NCBI GenBank assembly: GCA_902765595.1
Contig: CACXAQ010000004.1
Coordinates: forward strand, 113,865 to 177,864
Direction: 5' to 3'
Source: Oscillospiraceae bacterium
GTDB lineage: Bacteria > Bacillota > Clostridia > Oscillospirales > Oscillospiraceae
DNA length: 64,000 nucleotides
The position numbers were made by a program, and so were the translations under genes. The notes beneath the pieces are model-generated. The model was not told the origin of the DNA. It did not search any database and saw only the letters and a program-made list of their open reading frames with translations. The stretch's first letter is position 1; every line of letters starts with the position of its first letter. This document shows positions 45,849 through 54,399 of this stretch, in pieces.

Positions 45849-47501
45849 ATGAGCCAAAGACCCGAACGCGCCAGATTTGCGGTGAAACCCGCTGACAAGC
45901 CCGCCGGCTCTCTGGATATGATCCTGATCGGACGGCTTGCGCTTGCGGCCGCGCTTCTGATCGCTTCTATTTTTGTCGGCAACAAGATCGTGAAGATCAT
46001 CATGCTTGTCCTTTCGGCCCTTGCGTCCGGCTATGACCTGGGGATCAAGGCGTTCGACAGTATTCTGGACGGGGACTACTTTGCGTCTCCCGTGCTGGTG
46101 CTCTTCGTCGCGTTTGTTTCGTTCCTGATCGGCTTCGGTGCTGAGGGCGCCGCCATGCTGCTGATTTATCAGCTTGGCCTGATCGTGATCGCCTATGCGC
46201 AGAAGCTCACCCGCGGCTCCGCCTTTGCCCTCCTGAAAGGACAGGACGAGGAACTGAGCGAACGGGCAGGGGAGCTGTACAAGGAAGACGACGCGCTGAA
46301 GATGGACATGGAGCCTGCGGCTCTTCACAGCGCCAACTTCGTGCTGAAGATCGGCCTGATCCTGGCCCTGCTTTATGTGTTCCTGCTGCCGCTGCTGGGG
46401 GATTACAGCTATCGTGTGTCCATCCATCGCGGCCTGATGATCGCTCTGACGGCGATCCCCGCGTCTGTTGTGGCGGCGATGCCCTACACCGCGCTGGTCG
46501 GACTGTGCTTCGGCACGAAGCGGGGCGTCCTGTTCCGCAATGCCAAGGCCATGGAGCGTACCGCCGAGGCGAATGTGGCGGTCTTCGACAAGGCCGGCGT
46601 GTTCTCTTCCGGCGAGCCCGAGCTCCAGTCTGTGGACGCGGGCGTACTGGATGAGCGGACCTTCATGAGCTTTGTGGCTCATGCGGTGTACTATTCCGAG
46701 CAGGCCTTTGCCAAGGCGATCCCGCAGCTCAACGAGCAGGATTACAAGCTGGACGTCATCAGCGATTTCGTGGACGTGCCCGGCTGCGGCGTGGAGCTCA
46801 AGATCGGCGGATCTCCCGTGGTGCTTGCCACCAGGGCCTATCTGACGGCAAGAGGCATCCAGCTGCCCGAGACAGAGGATGACGGCGAGACTTATTATCT
46901 CACCGTTGCCGGCCGCTATGTCGGCAGCCTGAACATTTCTTCCCAGGTCAATGAGAACGCCTCCGAGCTGCTGGACAGCGTCCGGGATGCCGGCTTCCGG
47001 GAAACGATCCTGCTGACCGAAGAGGGAGCAGGGGAGAGCCGCCGCCTGGCCGAGGAGCTGGGCGTGGACGACGTTTACGCCGAGTGTGATACCGAGCGGA
47101 AGCTGCACCACCTGGAGGAGCTGAATCAGAGCAGCCGCAACCACGTGATGTTCCTGTACGCAAACGGCGTGGAGACCCACACCGCAGCCGATGTGGACGT
47201 CCGGCTGAACCGCAAGGCCAAGTATGCCGACCTGATGATCCCGGCCGATAACAGCGCCGCATTGCCTTTTGCCATTCAGATCAGCCGCAGGATGAGCCAG
47301 GTCGCCAAGGAGAACGCCATCTTCGTTTTCGCCGTGAAGGCGCTGATGGTCTTCCTGAGCATGATCGGCTACTGCAGCATCTGGTTTGTGATGTTCATGG
47401 ATGTGGCAGCCGTTCTGGCTACGCTGCTGAACGCCATTCGCGTCACCAAGGATCCTTTGATCGATCTGCGCAGAATGGCTGCGGAGGACGACCAGGACTA
47501 A
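45849..47501 (+). CDS. P-type ATPase-like pseudoenzyme (degenerate P1B fold)
   Basis: A 550-aa membrane protein aligned by motif order with heavy-metal P1B ATPases, but lacking their catalysis signatures. The phosphorylation site DKTGT(L)T reads DKAGVFSSG (D247). The SEHPLAxAI nucleotide motif reads SEQAFAKAI (283-291). TGDN is TEEG (390-393). GDGINDAPAL is ANGVETHTAA (438-447). The membrane CPC motif is replaced by AAMPYTAL (209-216). The actuator TGE(S) loop is not seen between residues 120 and 165. Remnants such as GTKRGVLFRNAKAMER, GCGVELKIGG and the final paired helices keep the fold recognisable. It starts at ATG 45849 behind GGAGG and is probably preceded only by a -10 (TATAAT, 45802-45807). 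It likely cannot pump; a scaffold or regulatory role is inference. Confidence 0.8.
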   Translation: MSQRPERARFAVKPADKPAGSLDMILIGRLALAAALLIASIFVGNKIVKIIMLVLSALASGYDLGIKAFDSILDGDYFASPVLVLFVAFVSFLIGFGAEGAAMLLIYQLGLIVIAYAQKLTRGSAFALLKGQDEELSERAGELYKEDDALKMDMEPAALHSANFVLKIGLILALLYVFLLPLLGDYSYRVSIHRGLMIALTAIPASVVAAMPYTALVGLCFGTKRGVLFRNAKAMERTAEANVAVFDKAGVFSSGEPELQSVDAGVLDERTFMSFVAHAVYYSEQAFAKAIPQLNEQDYKLDVISDFVDVPGCGVELKIGGSPVVLATRAYLTARGIQLPETEDDGETYYLTVAGRYVGSLNISSQVNENASELLDSVRDAGFRETILLTEEGAGESRRLAEELGVDDVYAECDTERKLHHLEELNQSSRNHVMFLYANGVETHTAADVDVRLNRKAKYADLMIPADNSAALPFAIQISRRMSQVAKENAIFVFAVKALMVFLSMIGYCSIWFVMFMDVAAVLATLLNAIRVTKDPLIDLRRMAAEDDQD

Positions 47502-47521
47502 GACCTTTCCAAACTGATCCG

Positions 47522-47555
47522 TCAGCGCCTCTTCCGATCGAAGAGGCGCTGATTT
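47522..47555. terminator. Terminator after the P-type ATPase-like gene
   Basis: TCAGCGCCTCTTC and GAAGAGGCGCTGA form a 13-bp stem with a 5-base loop, followed by TTTC. Confidence 0.8.
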
Positions 47556-47566
47556 CGTCCCGGGAC

Positions 47567-47595
47567 TTGACAGGCCGAGATCTCTTTACTATAAT
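47567..47595 (+). promoter_or_regulatory. Consensus promoter of the second tyrosine recombinase gene
   Basis: Perfect TTGACA (47567-47572), a 17-base spacer, perfect TATAAT (47590-47595). Confidence 0.9.
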
Positions 47596-47640
47596 ACCAT
47601 TGACGGGGAAGTGTAAGCGGACCCGTTACAAAAAAGAAAC

Positions 47641-47674
47641 AAAATCTCGCATAATATAAATTTAGCGAGATTTT
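47641..47674. promoter_or_regulatory. dif-like inverted repeat in the recombinase leader
   Basis: AAAATCTCGC (47641-47650) and GCGAGATTTT (47665-47674) are exact 10-base inverted arms separated by 14 AT-rich bases (ATAATATAAATTTA). Within it, ATTATGCGAGA on the minus strand is reminiscent of a Xer half-site (TTATG...). It lies 34 bases before the recombinase ATG. It could equally be an RNA hairpin or an operator. Confidence 0.5.
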
Positions 47675-47707
47675 AGCCCCGTTTTTTCGGGAAAGGAGCG
47701 CTTCTCT

Positions 47708-48703
47708 ATGAAACTGGATGAAATCAACGATGTGCCGGACATCGTCATGGAATTCTTGGAATACCATTCTACCGTGCGCGGTCATTCCGATCGCACGGTC
47801 ATGGCCTATTATCTGGATCTGAAGATCCTGTTTCGTTTTCTGAAACGCAGACGCCGTCTGGTGGATCCTGCGACGCCTTTTGATGAGATCGATATTACCG
47901 ACGTTGACCTGGACTTTATCAAAGCCATCCGGATCGAGGAGCTGTATCGCTATCAGTCTTTTTCGCCGGAGTCTTCCCAGTCTCTGTCTGCAGCCAGCCG
48001 CTGCCGCCGGACCTCCACGGTCAAGTCCTTTTTCAATTATCTCACCACCAAGCGTCATCTGCTGGAGAAAAATGTTTGTCAAGAACTTGACATGCCCAAG
48101 CGTCAGGCCAGCTTGCCCCGATACCTGGAAGAAGCGGAATGCGAACGACTGCTGAACGCCTGCGACGGGCCCTACGGTCTGCGGGATTACGCGATCCTGA
48201 TGCTGTTCCTGTCCTGCGGCCTGCGCGTGTCCGAACTGGTTTCCTTAAATCTGACAGACGTCTATGAGGACCATGTGCGGGTCCTGGGCAAAGGCAATAA
48301 GGAACGGGTGGTGTATTTCGGCGAGGGCTGCCGGGAGGCGCTGGATGACTATTTAATGGTCAGAAATGTTGATAAAGTGAAGGAAAATGATAAAAACGCT
48401 CTGTTTATAAGCCAGAAAAATTGCAGATTCGGCGTCCGCGGCGTACAGCAGATGGTAGAAAAAAAGCTGCTGGAGGCGGGCTTGGACCCCACGAGGTATT
48501 CGCCCCATAAGCTCCGGCACACGGCGGCGACCCTGATGCTGAAAAACGGCGTAGACACCCGCGCGCTGCAGGAGGTCCTTGGACACAGCAATCTGAACAC
48601 CACCCAGATCTACACCCACCTGGACAACGCCGCGCTCCATGAGGCGGCCATGGCCAATCCCATCGGCCGCAGGACCCGGCAGGAACGGGAGGAAGACGAA
48701 TGA
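47708..48703 (+). CDS. Tyrosine recombinase, XerC/XerD-like (second copy)
   Basis: A 331-aa tyrosine recombinase. The N-terminal domain (about 1-150) contains an unusually basic LKRRRRLVD. The catalytic residues are in CGLRVSELVSL, SPHKLRHTAATLML and LGHSNLNTTQIYTHL, the standard R, H-x-x-R, H and Y. It is distinct from xerD at 8624. It could be XerC. It could also be a single-recombinase (XerH/XerS-like) system, since a dif-like repeat lies at its 5' side, but such systems usually lack a second partner. The ribosome site GAAAGGAGCGCTTCT precedes ATG 47708. It has its own consensus promoter. Confidence 0.9.
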   Translation: MKLDEINDVPDIVMEFLEYHSTVRGHSDRTVMAYYLDLKILFRFLKRRRRLVDPATPFDEIDITDVDLDFIKAIRIEELYRYQSFSPESSQSLSAASRCRRTSTVKSFFNYLTTKRHLLEKNVCQELDMPKRQASLPRYLEEAECERLLNACDGPYGLRDYAILMLFLSCGLRVSELVSLNLTDVYEDHVRVLGKGNKERVVYFGEGCREALDDYLMVRNVDKVKENDKNALFISQKNCRFGVRGVQQMVEKKLLEAGLDPTRYSPHKLRHTAATLMLKNGVDTRALQEVLGHSNLNTTQIYTHLDNAALHEAAMANPIGRRTRQEREEDE

Positions 48704-48832
48704 GCACTCCCCTTTGGTCATAATTATTTGAATGTCCTTTGAAGTTATCAGGGTGACGCTCGGAAATTTCCTTATTTGTTAAATACTTAGCAATTTACCT
48801 TTTGCGCTTTTTTTCCTGTTTTGCATAAAAAA

Positions 48833-48876
48833 ACAGCCTCGCGGGATCTGTCAAAGGATCGATCCTGCGGGGCTGT
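48833..48876. terminator. Terminator after the second recombinase gene
   Basis: ACAGCCTCGCGGGATC pairs with GATCCTGCGGGGCTGT (a few G-U or mismatched positions) around a 12-base loop. The flanks from 48704 to 48968 are AT-rich with no gene seen. An A-run lies just before the hairpin. Confidence 0.7.
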
Positions 48877-48968
48877 GTTGCGCTAATTGGATAAAAAAGT
48901 TATCAGAACATTAGAAATATAGATGAAATAGAATAATTCAGCCGAATATAGTACCACTCCCCTGCCGC

Positions 48969-50348
48969 TCAGCTCTGCTTCCGATTCCTGCCCAGGACGG
49001 CGGCAACGGCTTCGCCCACGTTTTTGACCGGGATCAGCTCCAGACCCTCGGGACAGCGGAGCTCATGGCGCACGTGGGCGGGGATCACACAGCGGTGGAA
49101 GCCCAGGCGGGCGATCTCGGTGAGGCGCTGATTCAGGTTGCTGACGCTGCGGATCTCACCTGCCAGGCCAACCTCGCCGATGGCGGCCAGGTCGCTGCCA
49201 AGCGGCCGATCCAGATAGCTGGAGGCCGCGGCCAGAACGGTCGCCAGGTCCGCAGCCGGTTCATCCAGGCTGAGGCCGCCTACCACGTTGATATAGGTAT
49301 CACAGTTGCCCACGGGGATGCCGCCCCGCTTTTCCAGCACGGCCAGCAGCATGGCGGCCCGGTTGTAGTCGATGCCGTTGGAACGGCGGGCCGCATTATA
49401 GCCGGCAGGGCTGACCAGGGCCTGGACCTCCGCCAGCAGCGGACGGCTGCCCTCCATGACCGAGGCCACGCAGGTGCCGGGGCTGTTTTCGGGGCGTCCG
49501 GAGAGCAGCAGCTCCGAGGGATTGGCCACGCAGCGCAGCCCCTCCTCGTTCATCTCAAACACGCCGATCTCGTTGGTGGAGCCGAAGCGGTTCTTGGCGG
49601 CCCGCAGGATACGGAAGCTGGTGCTCTGCTCGCCTTCGAAATAAAGCACGCAGTCCACCATGTGCTCCAGCACCTTGGGCCCGGCGATGCTGCCCTCCTT
49701 GGTGATATGGCCCACCACGAACACGGTGGTGCCGCGCTCCTTGGCAAGGCGCATGAGCCGCAGGGTACACTCCCGCACCTGGCTGACGCTGCCGGGGGCG
49801 GAATCCACCTCCGCGCTTGCAACCGTCTGGATGGAGTCCAGGATCAGGATCTCCGGGGATAGCTCCTCCACGGCGGCGAGAACGCTTTCCAGCTCCGTTT
49901 CCGCCAGGACGTAGAGTTCCTCGTTCTCTACGTTCAGGCGCTGGGCGCGCAGCTTGAGCTGCCGCTCGCTCTCCTCTGCGGTCACATAGAGCACCCGCCG
50001 GCCCGGCTCCAGCTGGGCGCACATCTGCAGCAGCAGCGTGGACTTGCCGATGCCCGGGGCGCCGCCCACCAGATTCAGCGAGCCCAGGACCGCGCCGCCG
50101 CCCAGGACCCGGTCAAACTCCGGAATCCCGGTGAGAAAGCGGATCTCCGCCTCGCTGTCCAGCTCCCGCATCCTTTTGGGCTTGTGCCGGGCAGCTCTCA
50201 CCCCGGAACCGCCGCGGGCCGGCGCTGAGTCCAGAGCCAGCTCCTTCAGACTGTTCCAGGTGCCGCAGGACGGGCATTTTCCCGCCCAGTTGGCGGTCTC
50301 CTGCCCGCATTCGGTGCAGACATAGACGCTTCTCTTTTTATTCGCCAT
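48969..50348 (-). CDS. radA: DNA repair protein RadA
   Basis: RadA is a RecA-like branch-migration helicase (459 aa). The N-terminal C4 zinc finger is CTECGQ and CPSCGTWN. Walker A is GAPGIGKSTLLLQ. The RadA-specific KNRFGSTNEIG motif is present. The C-terminal Lon-protease-like domain follows. The layout and length are standard. It is followed on the strand by cwlD-type and spoIVA genes. A ribosome site GGAGAAAAAAC precedes the ATG 50348. Confidence 0.95.
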   Translation of the reverse strand: MANKKRSVYVCTECGQETANWAGKCPSCGTWNSLKELALDSAPARGGSGVRAARHKPKRMRELDSEAEIRFLTGIPEFDRVLGGGAVLGSLNLVGGAPGIGKSTLLLQMCAQLEPGRRVLYVTAEESERQLKLRAQRLNVENEELYVLAETELESVLAAVEELSPEILILDSIQTVASAEVDSAPGSVSQVRECTLRLMRLAKERGTTVFVVGHITKEGSIAGPKVLEHMVDCVLYFEGEQSTSFRILRAAKNRFGSTNEIGVFEMNEEGLRCVANPSELLLSGRPENSPGTCVASVMEGSRPLLAEVQALVSPAGYNAARRSNGIDYNRAAMLLAVLEKRGGIPVGNCDTYINVVGGLSLDEPAADLATVLAAASSYLDRPLGSDLAAIGEVGLAGEIRSVSNLNQRLTEIARLGFHRCVIPAHVRHELRCPEGLELIPVKNVGEAVAAVLGRNRKQS

Positions 50349-50366
50349 GTTTTTTCTCCGTTATCG

Positions 50367-51098
50367 TCAGGCCACAGGGGCCGTGTATTGCAGGTAGGCG
50401 CTGAGCAGCGCCGCGGCAAAGGACCGTTGATATTTCTCGCTGCTGAGAAGCTGCAGATCCGAGAGATTGGACAGAAAGCCGCACTCCACTAGGATCGCGG
50501 GGCATTGGGCGTGGGCGGTCAGATAGAGCCCGGGCGAGGCCGGTTCCGCCACCCGCCGGTTCTCCGGCTGCAGAGCGGATAAGATGCAGCTATGGGTCAG
50601 CTCTCCCCAGCGCCGGCTCTCCTCCCCGGGGCCGTAGAGCACCTGGGCGCCGGAGGGCTGGGAGGTGGGAAAACAGTTCTGGTGGATGCTGAGGAGCAGG
50701 CCGTTGGGTACTCCGTTCACAAGCTCCGCCCGGTGGACCAGATCCTCATGCTCGCTGTAGGAGAGAATATCGGTACGGCGGCTGTCATCCTGGCGGGTCA
50801 TCACGGTCTCGCAGCCGTAAAAAGCCGCCAGATCCCGCAGCTTCAGGGCGATGGACAGGTTCAGGTCGCTCTCCTTCACGCCGTTGTAGGCCAGAGCGCC
50901 GCCGTCGATTCCGCCGTGGCCGGGGTCGATAATGAGGCAGGGGCGGGAGACGGCCGAAAGGGTCGGCTGCGCCGGGCGGATCTCCAGATGGGCCGCCCAA
51001 AACGCGCCGATCAGCAGCAGGATCGCCGCCAGGACCGTCAGGAGCCTCTGTTTCCGATAGGGGTCGCGCCCCGTTCTCTCGTGCGTTTCCGATTTCAT
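50367..51098 (-). CDS. cwlD: N-acetylmuramoyl-L-alanine amidase, CwlD-like
   Basis: A 243-aa Amidase_3 enzyme with an N-terminal membrane anchor (about residues 18-36). IIDPGHGGIDGGA holds the first zinc histidine, DSRRTDILSYSEHEDL and SIHQNCFP the others and GFLSNLSD the closing block. In spore formers CwlD removes peptide side chains on the way to muramic-delta-lactam in the cortex. The assignment to CwlD rests on length, anchor and the neighbouring spoIVA; another small cortex or vegetative amidase is possible. The start at ATG 51098 follows GAGGAGGAGC. Confidence 0.85.
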   Translation of the reverse strand: MKSETHERTGRDPYRKQRLLTVLAAILLLIGAFWAAHLEIRPAQPTLSAVSRPCLIIDPGHGGIDGGALAYNGVKESDLNLSIALKLRDLAAFYGCETVMTRQDDSRRTDILSYSEHEDLVHRAELVNGVPNGLLLSIHQNCFPTSQPSGAQVLYGPGEESRRWGELTHSCILSALQPENRRVAEPASPGLYLTAHAQCPAILVECGFLSNLSDLQLLSSEKYQRSFAAALLSAYLQYTAPVA

Positions 51099-51172
51099 TA
51101 TAGCGGCTCCTCCTCTCCAAGTCAAAGGGAATCATACGAATACCGGATGGAAAGCTTTAGAGAGAGTTCCGA

Positions 51173-52651
51173 TCAAAGCAAAATGCAGATGAGGCCGCTG
51201 CTGTCCTCGTTCACCAGGCGCTGCAGAGTTTCCCGGAGCCGGAGCTTGGCGTTCTCCGGCAGGGATTCGATGCGGGCGATCAGGCTCTCCTCCGCCAGCT
51301 CGTTGAGGGATTTGCCGAAAATGTTGGACTCCCAGATCCGATTCACGTCCCCGTCAAAGCCCTGGAGCAGGAAGCCCAGGATGTCCTCCGAGGCGGTGTC
51401 GCCGCCGATGGCGGGGTTCACCTCGCATTCCACCTGGGTGCGCAGCAGGTGGATGGCCGGGGCGCCGGCCCGGAGCTTCACACCGTATTTCCCGCCCTGA
51501 CGCACGATCTGGGGCTCCTCCAGGCGCATCTCCTCCGGCGATGGCAGCACCACGCCGTAGCCGGTGGCCTGGACCTGCTCCAAAGCGTCCCGCAGGCGGT
51601 CGTACTCCCGCTTTGCCGCGCTCATTTCCGTCATGGCGGACATCAGGTCTCCGTCGCTCTGGATGGATAGCCCGGTGTGCTCGCTCAAAAGCTGGTAATA
51701 CAGGCTTCTGGGCAGCTCCAAGGCCGCGTTTGCGGTGCCGAGGCCCAGATCCTCCCCCACGATGCGGGCTGCGGAGACCAGCTCGTTTTCCGAGAGCTTT
51801 TCCAGGATCTGCGTCCGGTCCCGCAGCTTTTCCGCCCCCTCTCCGGCCTCCCGGATGGCGGTATAGAGCGCCGTTTTCAGCGGGTCGTCCCCATCCAGGG
51901 CCTCCACCCAGGAGGGCAGGAAAAAGCCCATGGCCCGCAGCGGGAACTCCTCCAGACCCCGGCGCAGGATCTCCACGATCTCCTGCTCCCCCAGCTCCTG
52001 ACAGTTCACCGGCAGGCAGGATACGTCATAGCGCCGGCGGATCTCCTCCGCGATCTCCCGCGCCCTCTCCCCTGCCGGGTCCGCGCTGTTGAGCAGCACC
52101 ACAAAGGGCTTGCCGATGGCCTGCAGCTCCCGGATCACCCGGCCCTCCGGCTCGGCGTAGGCGTCCCGGGGCAGGTCGCAGATGCTGCCGTCGGTGGTGA
52201 CCACCACGCCCAGGGTGGAGTGCTCCCGGATCACCAGGGCGGTCCCCTGCTCCGCCGCCTGGGTCATGGTCACCTCGTGGTCGAACCAGGGGGTGGTCAC
52301 CAGGCGCTCCTGGCCGTCCTCGGTCTGGCCGGCGGCGCCGGGGACCATGTAGCCCACGCAGTCCACCAGCCGGACGGAGAGCTCGCTGTTTTCCCCCAGG
52401 GAGATGCTGACCGCCTCCTCGGGCACGAACTTGGGCTCGGCGGTCATGATGCTGCGGCCGGAGCCGCTCTGAGGCAGCTCATCCCAAGCCCGCTGGCGCA
52501 TATAGCTGTTCTCGATCCGGGGGATCACCAGGGTCTCCATAAAACGCTTGATAAAGGTGGACTTTCCGGTCCTGACCGGGCCCACCACGCCCAGCATGCA
52601 GGCTCCGCCGGTCCTGCGGCTGAGCTCCTGATAGATCTTGATTTCCGTCAT
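51173..52651 (-). CDS. spoIVA: Stage IV sporulation protein A
   Basis: SpoIVA is an ATPase that polymerises on the forespore surface to form the base of the spore coat. The 492-aa protein has the standard length and the Walker A GPVRTGKST. It has the conserved MTAEPKFVP and the AMGFFLPSWVEALDG region, plus the C-terminal domain that binds SpoVM in Bacillus. A sigma-E-like promoter lies at 52689-52717, as expected for a mother-cell gene. The gene begins at ATG 52651. Confidence 0.97.
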   Translation of the reverse strand: MTEIKIYQELSRRTGGACMLGVVGPVRTGKSTFIKRFMETLVIPRIENSYMRQRAWDELPQSGSGRSIMTAEPKFVPEEAVSISLGENSELSVRLVDCVGYMVPGAAGQTEDGQERLVTTPWFDHEVTMTQAAEQGTALVIREHSTLGVVVTTDGSICDLPRDAYAEPEGRVIRELQAIGKPFVVLLNSADPAGERAREIAEEIRRRYDVSCLPVNCQELGEQEIVEILRRGLEEFPLRAMGFFLPSWVEALDGDDPLKTALYTAIREAGEGAEKLRDRTQILEKLSENELVSAARIVGEDLGLGTANAALELPRSLYYQLLSEHTGLSIQSDGDLMSAMTEMSAAKREYDRLRDALEQVQATGYGVVLPSPEEMRLEEPQIVRQGGKYGVKLRAGAPAIHLLRTQVECEVNPAIGGDTASEDILGFLLQGFDGDVNRIWESNIFGKSLNELAEESLIARIESLPENAKLRLRETLQRLVNEDSSGLICILL

Positions 52652-52688
52652 AAAAAAACGCCTCCGCTCTCATGGTCTCGTTGCTACG

Positions 52689-52717
52689 AGTGTATGAGAG
52701 ACGAAGGCGGCATAGAA
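52689..52717 (-). promoter_or_regulatory. Sigma-E promoter of spoIVA
   Basis: On the minus strand TTCTATG, about 14 bases, CATACACT (52689-52696), the sigma-E -10 consensus. spoIVA is sigma-E controlled in Bacillus, which supports the match. Confidence 0.7.
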
Positions 52718-52734
52718 CAAGCCTGCAGAATGGC

Positions 52735-53499
52735 TCAATAGAAGGAGACGGTCTGCCCGTGGACTTGAGAGACGCGGAAATCCACCTGGGGATAGACCTC
52801 CCGCAGGCGGCGGGCCAGGTCCGGGATCACCGGGTTTTCGGTGCAGAAATGGTCGGCGTCGATAAGATTCACGCCCTTTTCCGCGGCCTCCAGGAACACG
52901 TGATACTTCACGTCGGAGGTCACATAGGTGTCGCAGCCCTTCTCAACGGCGCAGGAGAGCGCGTCTCCGCCGGCGCCGCCCATCACGGCGAGACGCCGCA
53001 CCGCCCGTCCCCCGGCCACATAGCGCAGGCCCCGGGTCTGCAGCCGCTCCTTGCAGCGGGCGAGGAAGTCCTCCAGGGGCACAGGCTCCGGGAGCGTCCC
53101 CACCCGGCCGCAGCCCTCCGGGTCCAGGGCCTCCTCCGGCTCCGCGCCCAGGAGACGCAGCAGCACGTCGTTGACCCCGCCGGGGGCAATGTCCAGATTC
53201 GTGTGCATGCAGACGGCGGCGATCCCCTTCTCGGCCAGCTCCATGGCCTTGCGCCCGGGGCCCTCCTCGGTGAGGGAGCGGAGCGGGTCAAAGATCAGCG
53301 GATGGTGAGACACGATCAGCTCCGCCCCCAGCTCCTCCGCCTCCCGGATCACGGGGAGGGTGATGTCCAGCGCCAGCAGACAGCGCGTGACCTGCCGCTC
53401 GCCATGGCCCAGGAGAAAGCCGGAGTTGTCAAAGCCCATCTGCAGGCTCAGGGGCGCCCAGCTCTCCACGGTATCAAAGATCTGTTTTACGCTTGGCAT
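52735..53499 (-). CDS. Nif3/YqfO-like dinuclear metal-centre protein (GTP cyclohydrolase I type 2-like)
   Basis: A 254-aa member of the Nif3/YbgI/YqfO family, whose members form hexameric toroids with dinuclear metal sites. Visible metal-site signatures are FDNSGFLLG, ELIVSHHPLIFD and CMHTNLDIAPGG. DADHFCTENP completes the set. The Nif3 biochemical role is not well settled in the literature as I know it. The start at ATG 53499 follows GAAGGAGAGGGAATC. It overlaps the 3' end of trmK by 13 bases, and the two genes are linked in many Firmicutes. Confidence 0.88.
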   Translation of the reverse strand: MPSVKQIFDTVESWAPLSLQMGFDNSGFLLGHGERQVTRCLLALDITLPVIREAEELGAELIVSHHPLIFDPLRSLTEEGPGRKAMELAEKGIAAVCMHTNLDIAPGGVNDVLLRLLGAEPEEALDPEGCGRVGTLPEPVPLEDFLARCKERLQTRGLRYVAGGRAVRRLAVMGGAGGDALSCAVEKGCDTYVTSDVKYHVFLEAAEKGVNLIDADHFCTENPVIPDLARRLREVYPQVDFRVSQVHGQTVSFY

Positions 53500-54167
53500 G
53501 ATTCCCTCTCCTTCAGTTCCCGAAAGATTCCCCGCAGCAGCCGAAGCCGTCCGGGGTCTCGTTCTCCCTGCTCCAGGCCCGCGATGCTCTTTTCCAGGCG
53601 TCTCAGCTGCAGCGAGAGAAATTCCGGCCACAGGGCCTCCCTCTCGATCAGGGGGAAGGCACCGGTATAGAGCTCCGCGTCCGTGAGCTTCATTTCGCCG
53701 CCGTAGCGGGCGCGCAGCAGGGCGTAGATGGCGCCGTTATCCCGCACCAGGCGCTCCTCCAGGATGGAAAAGCCGTTGTTCGTGAGCCAGTAGCGCAGCA
53801 CCTCGGCCCGGGTCATGGGCTGGAGGAGCAGCGTGTAGTGGGGGTCCAGGACCCACTCGGCCCGGTCCAGGATGCCGCAGATGGTGTCCCCGCCCATGCC
53901 GGCGATGACGATGGTATCCACCGCCTCCGGCTGGCAGCGTTCCAGCCCGTCGCAGAGGAGAAAGCGGATGCGCTGCTCCAGCCCCGCCTCCGCCGCGTTG
54001 CGTTTTGCGGCGTTCAGGGGGCCGACCCCGATATCGGCGGCGATGAGCGCGCCGGGATAGCCCCGCTTGGCCAGCGCCAGGGGCAGATAGCCGTGGTCCG
54101 TGCCCACATCGATGAGGCCGACGCCGTCTTCCACCAGCGCCTCAATGGCCTGCAGACGCCTGTTCAT
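53487..54167 (-). CDS. trmK: tRNA (adenine-22-N1)-methyltransferase
   Basis: TrmK methylates N1 of A22 in bacterial tRNA. The 226-aa class I methyltransferase has the SAM-binding LIDVGTDHGYLPLAL (motif I), DIGVGPLNAAKRNA, and TIVIAGMGGDTICGIL. These are typical of the TrmK/YqfN family. The N-terminus is short (MNRRLQAIEALVEDG); an alternative upstream start is not seen. A small DUF1858 gene lies 5 bases upstream. Confidence 0.9.
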   Translation of the reverse strand: MNRRLQAIEALVEDGVGLIDVGTDHGYLPLALAKRGYPGALIAADIGVGPLNAAKRNAAEAGLEQRIRFLLCDGLERCQPEAVDTIVIAGMGGDTICGILDRAEWVLDPHYTLLLQPMTRAEVLRYWLTNNGFSILEERLVRDNGAIYALLRARYGGEMKLTDAELYTGAFPLIEREALWPEFLSLQLRRLEKSIAGLEQGERDPGRLRLLRGIFRELKERESCQA

Positions 54168-54172
54168 GGCCG

Positions 54173-54373
54173 TCAGAGGGACTGCAGGTATTCCTTCAGG
54201 GCTTCCAGGAACTCGTCCGGGTCCACGCCGTGGGCGGCGCAGGCCTGCTCCACGGTCTCGCCGCTGGCCATGGCGCAGCCCATGCAGTGCATGCCGATCT
54301 CCATGAAGGCGGGCATGGCCTCCGGGCAGTTGGCCACGATATCGCCGATGACAGTCTCACGTGTGATTTCCAT
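54173..54373 (-). CDS. DUF1858 domain protein (redox-disulfide type)
   Basis: A 66-aa cytosolic protein. It carries the DUF1858 pattern including MHCMGCAMASGE, a C-x2-C pair thought to be redox-active, in a helical fold. The start at ATG 54373 is chosen for AAAGGAGAATTGG upstream; a longer frame runs into the GC-rich repeat. It is the first gene of a DUF1858-trmK-Nif3 unit. Role unknown. Confidence 0.8.
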   Translation of the reverse strand: MEITRETVIGDIVANCPEAMPAFMEIGMHCMGCAMASGETVEQACAAHGVDPDEFLEALKEYLQSL

Positions 54374-54399
54374 TCCAATTCTCCTTTCAATATTCGCTT

